This document shows positions 7,283 to 14,438 of a stretch of 64,000 nucleotides of DNA, one piece after another (within the stretch, counting starts at the first letter, position 1; every line of letters starts with the position of its first letter). The stretch comes from Enemella dayhoffiae. GTDB taxonomy: Bacteria > Actinomycetota > Actinomycetes > Propionibacteriales > Propionibacteriaceae. The notes below the pieces were generated by a model, which was not told the DNA's origin, did not search any database, and worked only from the letters and a program-made list of their open reading frames with translations. The translations under genes and the position numbers were made by a program. The stretch spans positions 82,118 to 146,117 of the forward strand of contig NZ_NMVQ01000047.1 of the NCBI RefSeq assembly GCF_002250625.1. The letters are read 5' to 3'.

Positions 7283-7615
7283 ATGACCACCACGCACGAG
7301 ACCCGAGTCGACGAACCGCCGTTCGACCCCGACTACGACACCAGCACCCCGCCCGACCCTCAGGACCCCAAGCCGCCGTTCGACCTGGCGCCCCCGGGGC
7401 TCGACGAACCGCGCGACCCCGACGACCGGGTGGCCTGTTGCGGAGACCTGACTGTCCGTCACCTCGGCACCAACATCCTCGTCCGGCCGAAGAGTCGGGA
7501 GCCGTTCGCCGGCATGCTGCGCTCGGTTCGCCTCGACGGCGGCCACCTCGTTCTCAACACGGGCAGGTTGCACGCAGTCTCCCTCGACACCCCCTGCGAG
7601 GTCATCGATGCCTGA
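7283..7615 (+). CDS. Hypothetical early protein, proline/aspartate-rich N-terminus
   Basis: 110 residues. The first 45 are disordered (many Asp-Pro pairs); the rest is a small beta domain (LTVRHLGTNILVRPKSREPFAG) with a Cys pair at VACCGD. Not recognised. Preceded by AAAGGA. Overlaps the following membrane peptide gene by 8 bp. Confidence 0.65.
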   Translation: MTTTHETRVDEPPFDPDYDTSTPPDPQDPKPPFDLAPPGLDEPRDPDDRVACCGDLTVRHLGTNILVRPKSREPFAGMLRSVRLDGGHLVLNTGRLHAVSLDTPCEVIDA

Positions 7616-7715
7616 CCTGTCCTGGCTCAACGGGGCCGTCCTCACCATCGTCGTGCTCCCGGTCGTCGCGTACGCCGCGGGTCTACTCATCACCGATTGG
7701 AGGCGATCGCGGTGA
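7608..7715 (+). CDS. Single-helix membrane peptide, 35 residues
   Basis: ATG start inside the end of the preceding gene. Hydrophobic core AVLTIVVLPVVAYAAGLLI followed by a basic DWRRSR tail, so probably N-out, C-in. Stop overlaps the next GTG. Second such tiny membrane gene of the early operon; function unknown. Confidence 0.55.
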   Translation: MPDLSWLNGAVLTIVVLPVVAYAAGLLITDWRRSR

Positions 7716-7867
7716 CCGTCGAGGAAATCCAGCGACTACGGCAACGCGCCATGTTCAACGGCCCGGTCGGCCGCAAGGAGGTCGCCGAGCTGTGCGACTT
7801 CACCCTCGGGTTGATCGCCCGCCGCAACCAGTTCGCCAACCCCAGAAGGGAATCCCGTCATGGCTGA
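7712..7867 (+). CDS. Small early protein, 51 residues
   Basis: GTG start overlapping the previous stop (GTGA). Charged helical peptide with RKEVAELCDFTLGLIARRN. Its 3' end carries the AGAAGGGA ribosome site of the next gene, whose ATG lies 8 bp before this stop. No homologue recognised. Confidence 0.55.
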   Translation: MTVEEIQRLRQRAMFNGPVGRKEVAELCDFTLGLIARRNQFANPRRESRHG

Positions 7868-8231
7868 GCGCCGCTACATCAACCCTCGCACCGGCGAGGT
7901 CAACGATGATCCCGCCATTCGCCCGTTCGATCAGGTGCTCCGCGACCTGTCCGAGGGTGCCACCAATCGCGAGCTGTCCGATCGTTTCTGGGACCTGCTG
8001 CAGGCGGTGCAGGAGACCGCGAAGGCCGGGTCGCTGACCTTCACCCTGTCCATCGGTTTCGACGGCGTGGGCCGCATCGAGATCAAGGACGAAATCAAGA
8101 CCAAGATCCCCGAGCACAACCGCCAGACCACCGCGTTCTTCATCGACCAGTCCGGCAACGCGACTCGCCGCGATCCCAACCAGCCAGAGATTCCCGGCGT
8201 ACGCCATCTCCCCACCCAGGAAGCGAACTGA
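7860..8231 (+). CDS. Conserved actinophage protein, unknown role
   Basis: 123 residues, ATG after AGAAGGGAA. Helical first half (RPFDQVLRDLSEGATNRELSDRFW), then a beta-rich stretch with GFDGVGRIEIKDEIKTKIPE. It immediately precedes the DUF2303 gene, a pairing common in actinophages, and may work with it; that is inference. Confidence 0.7.
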   Translation: MAERRYINPRTGEVNDDPAIRPFDQVLRDLSEGATNRELSDRFWDLLQAVQETAKAGSLTFTLSIGFDGVGRIEIKDEIKTKIPEHNRQTTAFFIDQSGNATRRDPNQPEIPGVRHLPTQEAN

Positions 8232-8234
8232 CTC

Positions 8235-9131
8235 ATGTCCAACAACACCGACACCATCTACACCCAGACCCCCGTTGACGCCGAACCGCAGACGGCCATG
8301 GTCCTCACGCAGACCGCCCAGCAGGCCGTCCTCCCGCGCCGTCTCGAAGACGGCGGCCTGTACGCCGTGCTCCGCGGCGACCGGATCGAGCTGATCGAGA
8401 CTCCCGGCTACGCCGACCGGCACGCCGACGAGCGAGCCGATGCCCCGCGCATGGTGCACCGCCAGGTCACCGTGACGACCGCTCAGTCCCTGCTCGACCA
8501 CCTCGCGCGCAATACTGACGACAACCCCGAGAAGGTCGGCGAGGAGTACCTCTTCAACGATGGATCCCTGGAGGTGTGGGCGAACCTCGATCGCCGCACC
8601 ATCACTGCCCATCTCGACGGCGTCAGCGGGTGGCGCAAGCACAGCGCGACGCTGACGCTGAAGCACTCCCGTGAGTGGTCCGAGTGGAGCGAGGTCGACG
8701 GTCAACTGTTGCCGCAGGTGCGGTTCGCGCAGTTCATCGAGGATCACCTGTCCACCATCGGGCAGCCGGACGGCGCCGAGCTGCTGGACGTCTGCCAGAC
8801 ACTGCAGGCCAACACCAAGGTCGCGTTCAAGAGTCAGCAGATCCTCGCGAACGGCCAGCGCCAGTTCCAGTACGAGGAGACGGTGGAGGCGAAGGCTGGG
8901 CAGAAGGGGGCGCTGAAGATCCCGGGTGAGCTCACCCTCGTGCTGCGGCCGTTCCAGGGCTCCGAGCCGGTCGCCGTGACGGCCCGGTTCCGGTACCACC
9001 TCGAGGAGGGGTTGCTGCGTCTCGGTGTTCGCCTGACTGAGCCGGAGAAGGCGGTCGAGGATGCGTTCGACGGGATCGTCGAGACGGTCGCGGCCGGGGT
9101 ACCCGTGCCGGTGCTGTACGGGGAGGGCTGA
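8235..9131 (+). CDS. DUF2303 (YfdQ-like) protein
   Basis: 298 residues. The N-terminal third carries the family signature region (VTVTTAQSLLDHLARN and the LEVWANLDRRTITAHLD block), followed by DGQLLPQVRFAQFIEDH and an EEGLLRLGVRL segment. DUF2303 proteins occur in phage and prophage recombination regions, usually next to an exonuclease, as here. Biochemical role not established to my knowledge. Four bases separate it from the gene before and five from the exonuclease, so one transcript is likely. Confidence 0.85.
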   Translation: MSNNTDTIYTQTPVDAEPQTAMVLTQTAQQAVLPRRLEDGGLYAVLRGDRIELIETPGYADRHADERADAPRMVHRQVTVTTAQSLLDHLARNTDDNPEKVGEEYLFNDGSLEVWANLDRRTITAHLDGVSGWRKHSATLTLKHSREWSEWSEVDGQLLPQVRFAQFIEDHLSTIGQPDGAELLDVCQTLQANTKVAFKSQQILANGQRQFQYEETVEAKAGQKGALKIPGELTLVLRPFQGSEPVAVTARFRYHLEEGLLRLGVRLTEPEKAVEDAFDGIVETVAAGVPVPVLYGEG

Positions 9132-9136
9132 TCTCC

Positions 9137-10351
9137 GTGACCGCCACAGACCCTGTCGAGCAGGTATGGGTGCCCCCGGTGTCGGAGGTGCCCCGCGATC
9201 GCTGGTCGAGGCCGTACATCACCCCGCCCGACGGCGGGAAGCGGACCGCATACCAGCGCATGACCACCTTCATCAAGGTGCTCGAGGATCGGGCGCAGCT
9301 GGAGAAGTGGGGCAAGCGGATGGTGGGAGTCGGCCTCGCCGCACGCCAGCAGGACCTCCTGTTCGGCCTCACCCCCCACATCCCGGTCCTGACCACCATT
9401 CACGGCCCCGGCCAGCCCTCGGCAAGTGGGACCTCACAGTGCGTGTGCGGGTCGCCGTTGAACCGGTACGGGGATTGTGAGGAGGAGAAGCGTTCCAAGG
9501 GCGCGGTCGATGAGTTGGTGCAGGCGGCGATGGATGCCGCGTCGTCATCGGCGAAGGCCACCATCGGCACCACCTGGCATTCCCTGACCCAGCGGTGCGA
9601 CGAGGGGAAGGACCTCGGCCCCATGCCCGCCGACCTCGACCAGGCGATGCAGCGCTACATCGCGGCCACCAAGGGTTGGGAGTGGGTGCACATCGAGCAG
9701 CTGATGGTGCTCGACGAGTACCGCGTCGCTGGCACGCCGGACCGGATCGCGCGCATTCCCGGCGTGGACGGGTTGGTGATCGTGGACCTCAAGACCGGTG
9801 CCTCCACGCTCCGATTCGGGATGCGTGAGGTTGCCATGCAACTGGCCGGCTACTCGCGGTCGGTCCTCTACAACCACGAGACCGGTGTCCGCGCCGCGGT
9901 GCCGGATCTGCGGACCGACATCGGTGTGGTCATCGCGCTCAACCCTGTCAGCTTCGAGGTCACGTTGCGGCAGGTGAACCTCGACGCCGGCTGGAAGGCG
10001 TGCCAGGTCGCGGCGTGGGTGAAGGACTGGCGACAGCAGAAGAACATCGACACCTCGTTCGAAGTGGCGATCGCCGGCCAGGCCACCCTCGCCGCTGAGG
10101 CCGAGGCGTACAACCAGACCCTCAGTCAGGGTGACGTGCTCGACGGCATGGTCGTCGACTACCCCGCCCCCACGCCCGAGGCGATCTCACAGGGAATCCG
10201 CCATTGCCGCACCCGCGAAGCCCTGATCGGTCTGTGGGAGACCGCCGCGAAGGCGGGCAGCTGGACCGAACGGCACACGGCCGAGGCCAAGGTCCGCCTC
10301 GAGGACATCGCCGGAGACCAGGCGCAACTGGCGCACATCAGAGCTTCCTGA
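9137..10351 (+). CDS. PD-(D/E)XK exonuclease (RecB/Cas4-like)
   Basis: 404 residues from a GTG. Nuclease core in the second half: Asp in AGTPDRIARIP, then VIVDLKTG with the Asp-X-Lys pair, and MQLAGYSRSVL (QxxxY motif) of the RecB family. A cysteine group (CVCGSPLNRYGDC) near residue 100 may bind metal or an Fe-S cluster, as in Cas4-type enzymes. With the DUF2303 and SSB-like proteins it forms a recombination/replication set, probably resecting DNA ends. Confidence 0.85.
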   Translation: MTATDPVEQVWVPPVSEVPRDRWSRPYITPPDGGKRTAYQRMTTFIKVLEDRAQLEKWGKRMVGVGLAARQQDLLFGLTPHIPVLTTIHGPGQPSASGTSQCVCGSPLNRYGDCEEEKRSKGAVDELVQAAMDAASSSAKATIGTTWHSLTQRCDEGKDLGPMPADLDQAMQRYIAATKGWEWVHIEQLMVLDEYRVAGTPDRIARIPGVDGLVIVDLKTGASTLRFGMREVAMQLAGYSRSVLYNHETGVRAAVPDLRTDIGVVIALNPVSFEVTLRQVNLDAGWKACQVAAWVKDWRQQKNIDTSFEVAIAGQATLAAEAEAYNQTLSQGDVLDGMVVDYPAPTPEAISQGIRHCRTREALIGLWETAAKAGSWTERHTAEAKVRLEDIAGDQAQLAHIRAS

Positions 10352-10379
10352 AACCCAACCCAGAAAGAAGGAACAGAGA

Positions 10380-10928
10380 ATGTCAGAACCGACTTGGGAA
10401 ACCATCGAGGTCCCCCGCGGCAGCTTTGTCGGCTGGGGCGACCAGCAGGGACAGCACGTCACCGGTACGGTCATCGAGTACAGCCCCGCCGGAGGAACCG
10501 ACTTCAACAACGAGGTCTGCCCCCGACTCACCGTCGAACTCACCGCCCCCGCGGCCTCGTTCGACAAGGCGGGCAACCGCAGCGACTACCAGGCCGGCGA
10601 TCTCGTCGTCCTGAACTGCGGCCTCGCGAACCTGAAGCGGGCGGTGAAGTTCGCCAACGTCGAGGCCGGTGACATGGTGAAGATCACCCTGGCCGGGTTC
10701 GAGAAGGTCGACAAGGGCACGGTGAAGCTGTTCGACATGAAGGTGGCCCGCGGGGCCGGTCGCAGCGCCCAGCAGGCTCCCGCCCAGGCTCCGCAGCAGC
10801 AGTTCCAACAGGCGCCGCCTCAGCAGACGTTCCAGCAGCAGACCCCTGCCCCGCAGCAGCAGTTCCAGCAGGCGCCGGCCCAGTCCAACCCGTGGGGCGG
10901 CAACCAGACCGCCGAACCCCCCTTCTGA
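10380..10928 (+). CDS. SSB-like single-strand DNA-binding protein
   Basis: 182 residues, ATG after AGAAAGAAGGA. Residues 1-125 form a beta-rich OB-like domain (GTVIEYSPAGG, DLVVLNCGLANLKRAV, GDMVKITLAGFEKV). Then comes a long Gln/Pro/Ala linker with repeated QQQFQQAP units and the C-terminus AEPPF. A disordered linker ending in a short Pro-Phe tip is the layout of bacterial SSB (tip ends IPF), which recruits repair proteins. The OB domain is not close to classical SSB by eye, so this is a functional assignment. Confidence 0.7.
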   Translation: MSEPTWETIEVPRGSFVGWGDQQGQHVTGTVIEYSPAGGTDFNNEVCPRLTVELTAPAASFDKAGNRSDYQAGDLVVLNCGLANLKRAVKFANVEAGDMVKITLAGFEKVDKGTVKLFDMKVARGAGRSAQQAPAQAPQQQFQQAPPQQTFQQQTPAPQQQFQQAPAQSNPWGGNQTAEPPF

Positions 10929-10942
10929 GCCGGACCTGAGCC

Positions 10943-11563
10943 ATGACCGCCACGATCGCCAACACCGAGACCCGGATCGTCGATGCCATGCGCGCCGACG
11001 ACTGGGGCACGGTTGATGCGCTCACCGCCGAGCTGGACCGACTGCAACACCTGCAGCCGGTCCAGCCGGTCACCCCCCTCGGCGCCTCAGCCCTCTGGTA
11101 TGCCCAGCAAGGCATTCCCGTCTTCCCCTGCTGGCCACCCGGAACCCGCGACCACGCGGGAAATCCCCGCGACAAGCAGCCCATGACTCGCAGCGGTTTC
11201 AAGCAGGCCACCCTCGACCCCGCCCAGATCACTGACTGGTGGACCCGATGCCCTGACGCCAACGTGGCGCTGGCCACCGGCCATCGCATGGATGTGGTCG
11301 ACCTCGACGGCCCCGAGGCGATCCATGCATGGGGGGAGCTCGCCGACCGGCCCGAGGTGGTGGCGGTGGTGAAGACCCCGCGGCCGGGTGGCTGGCACCT
11401 GTGGGTGCCGGTATCGGGCCGTGGGAATCGGGCGAACATGCTGCCCCACGTCGACTACCGCGGTATCGGCGGTTATGTCCTCGCTCCGCCCTCGCGCGTC
11501 GTCGAGACCGGCTACCAGGGCCGATATCGGTTCACGCGCCCGCCGCTGGGTGGCGCGAGATGA
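10943..11563 (+). CDS. Primase/polymerase (PrimPol) N-terminal domain protein
   Basis: 206 residues. After a 40-residue helical lead comes the AEP-type primase fold: WYAQQGIPVFPCWP, then KQPMTRSGFKQATLD, then metal site VVDLDGPEA and GGWHLWVPV with its His. The family makes primers for phage or plasmid replication. It is short because it stops just after LAPPSRV. In the +1 frame the coding pattern continues without break to 11732, exactly overlapping the next start, so a frameshifted longer form is possible. The ATPase partner is probably the gene at 16710. Confidence 0.85.
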   Translation: MTATIANTETRIVDAMRADDWGTVDALTAELDRLQHLQPVQPVTPLGASALWYAQQGIPVFPCWPPGTRDHAGNPRDKQPMTRSGFKQATLDPAQITDWWTRCPDANVALATGHRMDVVDLDGPEAIHAWGELADRPEVVAVVKTPRPGGWHLWVPVSGRGNRANMLPHVDYRGIGGYVLAPPSRVVETGYQGRYRFTRPPLGGAR

Positions 11564-11600
11564 CCACCGTGAGGCGCCCGGCGGGCGCGGCTGCAGCGAC

Positions 11601-11732
11601 GTGTCGAACTTCCTGACCGGCCGACTCAATCATGCCGAGCTCGCCGCCCCCCCTCAAGTGGGCGCTCGGCGTGATGACGAGCACCCCGACACTGCCCGCG
11701 CTCCTCTCTACGACAACAGGAGAAATCAATGA
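11601..11732 (+). CDS. Small protein, or +1-frame tail of the PrimPol
   Basis: 43 residues from a GTG (SNFLTGRLNHAELAAPP), with no clear ribosome site. The same frame is open from inside the PrimPol gene and has normal GC-rich third positions from about 11555 on. Its TGA overlaps the ATG of the next gene (ATGA), the usual junction in this operon. Either a tiny separate gene or the end of a PrimPol reached by a +1 shift or after a 1-base error. Confidence 0.45.
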   Translation: MSNFLTGRLNHAELAAPPQVGARRDDEHPDTARAPLYDNRRNQ

Positions 11733-11857
11733 CCCATCGCATCATCACCGCCGGCGACATCGGCGAGGACCAGCGCGAGATCGAGTACGAGCCGTTCCCG
11801 ATCGAAGCGCCCGTCGAGCCCGCACCCGGTCCCCTGCCCGAGGAGGTGCCGGCATGA
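11729..11857 (+). CDS. Small acidic protein, 42 residues
   Basis: ATG after AACAGGAGAAAT, a good site. Begins THRIITAGDIGEDQREIEYE and turns Pro/Glu-rich. Overlaps the next start by ATGA. Acidic and probably disordered; function unknown. Confidence 0.55.
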   Translation: MTHRIITAGDIGEDQREIEYEPFPIEAPVEPAPGPLPEEVPA

Positions 11858-12522
11858 GTGACCGCCGCTTCTCGGAACGACCGTTCGCCGCCGGCTCCCT
11901 GGTCGGCCTTCGCGCCTTCCGGGTGGACGGGCTCGGCCGTCTGACGGGGGTGCGGTATCAGCGGGTGTGGCACCCGGGTGTCAACGAGGCCGAGTGCGTC
12001 CCGCGTGACGACAGCCTGGCCATGTTCAACTTAACCACCATCTTTAACCCCCTCGCCTCGATCCGACTGAGCGGAATCACAGGTTCACCCGCCGAAGAGA
12101 AGACCCGCACCGACGACGAAAAGGTGTTGTGGGAGCGACCCGAGCCGGAACTCGACCTGCCAGAGCCCCCGCATCAGCTGGCTGGCATGGATTGCACGTG
12201 CGGCTTCTATGCCTACTTCGACGGGCGCAACGACTACTACAGCGAGGGAATCACCCACGACCTCATGGTGTCGGGAATTATCGAGGGCTACGGGGTCTGC
12301 ACTGTCGGCTCCCGGGGATTCCGCGCCTCCAAGGCACGACTCCTCGCCCTCATTGCCGACAATCCCGATGATCTGGCCCGTCACGCCGTCGCCTATGCCC
12401 GGCTGAGGAAGCTCTACCCCGACGTGCCTTGGTACGACACCGAGGTCGACGCCATCACCGCCCATCCCCTCAGCGACATGCTGCCCGCCCCGGACAGCCC
12501 CGACTTCTGGACGCGCTCATGA
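11854..12522 (+). CDS. Hypothetical protein of the replication region
   Basis: 222 residues, ATG after GAGGAGGTGCC. The N-terminal part (LVGLRAFRVDGLGRLTGVRY) is followed by a charged linker. The second half has MDCTCGFYAYFDGR and an aromatic GVCTVGSRGFRASKARLLAL block then a Tyr/Pro-rich end. Cysteines in CTC could bind metal. This layout (Trp/Tyr-rich, CGFYAY) recurs in actinobacterial mobile elements, but I know no function. Confidence 0.65.
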   Translation: MSDRRFSERPFAAGSLVGLRAFRVDGLGRLTGVRYQRVWHPGVNEAECVPRDDSLAMFNLTTIFNPLASIRLSGITGSPAEEKTRTDDEKVLWERPEPELDLPEPPHQLAGMDCTCGFYAYFDGRNDYYSEGITHDLMVSGIIEGYGVCTVGSRGFRASKARLLALIADNPDDLARHAVAYARLRKLYPDVPWYDTEVDAITAHPLSDMLPAPDSPDFWTRS

Positions 12523-12671
12523 CCACCCTGCATCCGGTTGAACAGGTACGGGGCGGTGCCGTCAGATTTCGCCACATCGTCCTGGGTGCCGCGGTGGTTG
12601 CTGCGGCCTGGAGCACGCCGCTGGCGTGGCTCGCAATCGTCGGAAGTGCTGTCGAGGAAGGAGACCGATGA
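12519..12671 (+). CDS. Single-helix membrane protein, 50 residues
   Basis: ATGA overlap with the gene before. Polar 15-residue lead, then hydrophobic HIVLGAAVVAAAWSTPLAWLAIVG and acidic tail. Stop overlaps the next ATG (ATGA). Unknown. Confidence 0.5.
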   Translation: MTTLHPVEQVRGGAVRFRHIVLGAAVVAAAWSTPLAWLAIVGSAVEEGDR

Positions 12672-12799
12672 TGCCTGACCGATTCCCGCAGCGGCCGGAC
12701 CGCGCTATCCGGGACTGGGTCGCCTATCTCGCGTTCGCGTTCCTGGCCGGCGTGGTGGTGTACGCGGTGCTCGCAGCGTTGGGACTGGTGCCGGCATGA
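12668..12799 (+). CDS. Single-helix membrane protein, 43 residues
   Basis: ATG start coupled to the preceding gene. Basic lead (DRFPQRPDRAIRD) then hydrophobic VAYLAFAFLAGVVVYAVLAAL. Two consecutive tiny membrane genes may form a pair. Unknown. Confidence 0.5.
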   Translation: MMPDRFPQRPDRAIRDWVAYLAFAFLAGVVVYAVLAALGLVPA

Positions 12800-12809
12800 G
12801 GAGGTCTCG

Positions 12810-12989
12810 ATGATCCCGTACATCTGCTCCGGTTGCGGAGACCGCTGGTGGAGCGAATCGGAATTCGCGACCCACCTGTGCCTGTGCGCCTGCCAGCACC
12901 TGCCCGAGGAGCACGAGGACCGCCCCGGCCATTACCCCGGCGCCTGCCGTGCCTGCACCTGCTCCGCCTACATCGAGGAGGACCGATGA
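12810..12989 (+). CDS. Cysteine-rich zinc-ribbon protein, 59 residues
   Basis: ATG after ATGAGGAGGTCTC. Nine Cys in 59 residues: ICSGCGDRW, HLCLCACQH, GACRACTCSAY. The two CxxC pairs and the His suggest one or two zinc sites. Ends in a TGA overlapping the DUF3310 start. Probably a small nucleic-acid or protein adaptor; not recognised. Confidence 0.6.
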   Translation: MIPYICSGCGDRWWSESEFATHLCLCACQHLPEEHEDRPGHYPGACRACTCSAYIEEDR

Positions 12990-13393
12990 GCAACAACGTG
13001 GACCACCCGCCGCACTACACCGCGCACCCATCCGGGGTCGAGTGCATCCAGATCACCGAACACATGGGCTTCAGCCTGGGTAACGCCGTCAAGTACATCT
13101 GGCGCGCTGACCTCAAGGGCGACGCCGTCGAGGATCTCCGCAAGGCGCGCTGGTACATCGATCGCGAGCTGCAACGCATCGCTCCGGGGGAACCGTGGCG
13201 TGTGCCGCTCAGTGACGACGAGGAGCGGAAGGTGTCGGCAGTCCGCCGCGACTGCCCCGAGGGATACGTGGTGGTGAAACTGCCGAGCTGGGCTCCTGCT
13301 GAAGCGCGGTGGTGGCGAGAGTGTGGGGCCGTCGCCGAGGAGGAGTTAATCGAGGCCACTGCAAGGGCCCTCGAAGCGCGAGGGGTAAAGTGA
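12986..13393 (+). CDS. DUF3310 protein
   Basis: 135 residues. The first 65 match DUF3310: NNVDHPPHYTAHPSGVECIQ, then GNAVKYIWRADLKG and DLRKARWYIDREL. The family is widespread in phages, with proposed nucleotide-pyrophosphatase-like or nucleotide-kinase-associated roles, not firmly established. The second half, with a Trp-rich segment (APAEARWWRECG), is unusual for the family and may be an added domain. Stop overlaps the next ATG. Confidence 0.8.
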   Translation: MSNNVDHPPHYTAHPSGVECIQITEHMGFSLGNAVKYIWRADLKGDAVEDLRKARWYIDRELQRIAPGEPWRVPLSDDEERKVSAVRRDCPEGYVVVKLPSWAPAEARWWRECGAVAEEELIEATARALEARGVK

Positions 13394-14025
13394 TGCTGAG
13401 GTACACCGTACGCCCCATCACCGGATGGGACGGCCCCCGCACCGACCACTTCAGCCGACGTTCCCGGCACACCTTCAAGGCGACATGGTCGTCCACGCTC
13501 GACCTTCTCGAGCGGGAGCTCGGTCAGCTCGACGCGACCGAGGTGGTGCTGCAGGTCGATGTCCGCGATCGCGACATTCGCAACGACGGCCAGCTCCGCG
13601 CCAACGCCGCCCCCACCGATCCTGGCGTGCGCATGCTGTTCGACTCCAGGCACGGGCCGCTGACCTACCAGTGCGACAGCTGCTCCTACTGGCAGCACAA
13701 CGTCCGCTCGATCGCGCTCGGCCTCGAAGCGCTCCGCGCTGTCGACCGGTACGCCATCAACGCCGTGGCCGGCCAGCAGTACAAGGGCTACCGCGAGATC
13801 ACCGCGGGCGCGGTTGATGCACCACTTGATCGCCTCGACGCGTACAGCGTCCTGAGCTACTGGTCCGGTGTCGAGGTCACACCGGGCGAGTCTGCTCAAT
13901 CACTGATGGCGCGCTGGAAAGAGGCTCGCCGACGATCGCACCCTGACCTGCACAACGGCGACCGGACCGCCTGGGATGCCGTCGAGCGTGCCGCTCGGGT
14001 GCTCGGCCTAGGGGGTGCGCGATGA
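13393..14025 (+). CDS. J-domain-like protein of actinobacterial mobile elements
   Basis: 210 residues, ATG sharing its A with the previous stop. The C-terminal 50 residues look like a J domain: a basic helix MARWKEARRRSHPDL with the HPD tripeptide, then a helix with WDAVERAARVLG. J domains stimulate the ATPase of DnaK. The N-terminal 150 residues include VVLQVDVRDRDIRNDGQ and a CDSCSYW pair. Phages use such proteins to recruit host chaperones for replication or capsid folding; which one here is unknown. Confidence 0.65.
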   Translation: MLRYTVRPITGWDGPRTDHFSRRSRHTFKATWSSTLDLLERELGQLDATEVVLQVDVRDRDIRNDGQLRANAAPTDPGVRMLFDSRHGPLTYQCDSCSYWQHNVRSIALGLEALRAVDRYAINAVAGQQYKGYREITAGAVDAPLDRLDAYSVLSYWSGVEVTPGESAQSLMARWKEARRRSHPDLHNGDRTAWDAVERAARVLGLGGAR

Positions 14026-14438
14026 GTAACCACGACCCCGTGACTGACCATGCCCGCCACGCGCTGCAGATGCACACCAGCGAGGACACCGCAGCGCTCA
14101 TCTACACCGGACTCGCCATCGCCGACGCCATCAACCGCCTCGCCGACGTGCTCACCCAACCCGACGCCGACCCCGAGTCCACACCCATCACCTGCTCCGG
14201 CGTGCTCGACCTGGACCACAAACTCCGCTGCCCCATGCCCCACCCACTCACCGAAGCCGAACTCAACCAGTGGACCCGGGCCATGCCCGACCTCGCCGAC
14301 CAGAACGGGCACACCTGGCACTACATGGACACCCGGGGCGGCGTCACCGACTGGACCAACGCCCAGGGTGATCGCCTTGACTCCGACCAGCTCGTCGACC
14401 GCCACAGCCCACTCCACGCCCAGCGGGGTGACCGATGA
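14022..14438 (+). CDS. Hypothetical protein, 138 residues
   Basis: Starts in an ATGA overlap and ends in one with the methyltransferase. Helical first part (TAALIYTGLAIADAINRLAD), a Cys pair (ITCSGV, LRCPMP), and a Trp-containing C-terminal part (GHTWHYMDTRGGVTDW). Not recognised. The tight coupling suggests joint expression with the methyltransferase. Confidence 0.6.
   Translation: MSNHDPVTDHARHALQMHTSEDTAALIYTGLAIADAINRLADVLTQPDADPESTPITCSGVLDLDHKLRCPMPHPLTEAELNQWTRAMPDLADQNGHTWHYMDTRGGVTDWTNAQGDRLDSDQLVDRHSPLHAQRGDR

Noticed and set aside
7800..8999. 399-codon minus-strand frame over the DUF2303 gene
   Set aside because: Opposite-strand shadow; the plus-strand genes have operon spacing and recognisable family features.
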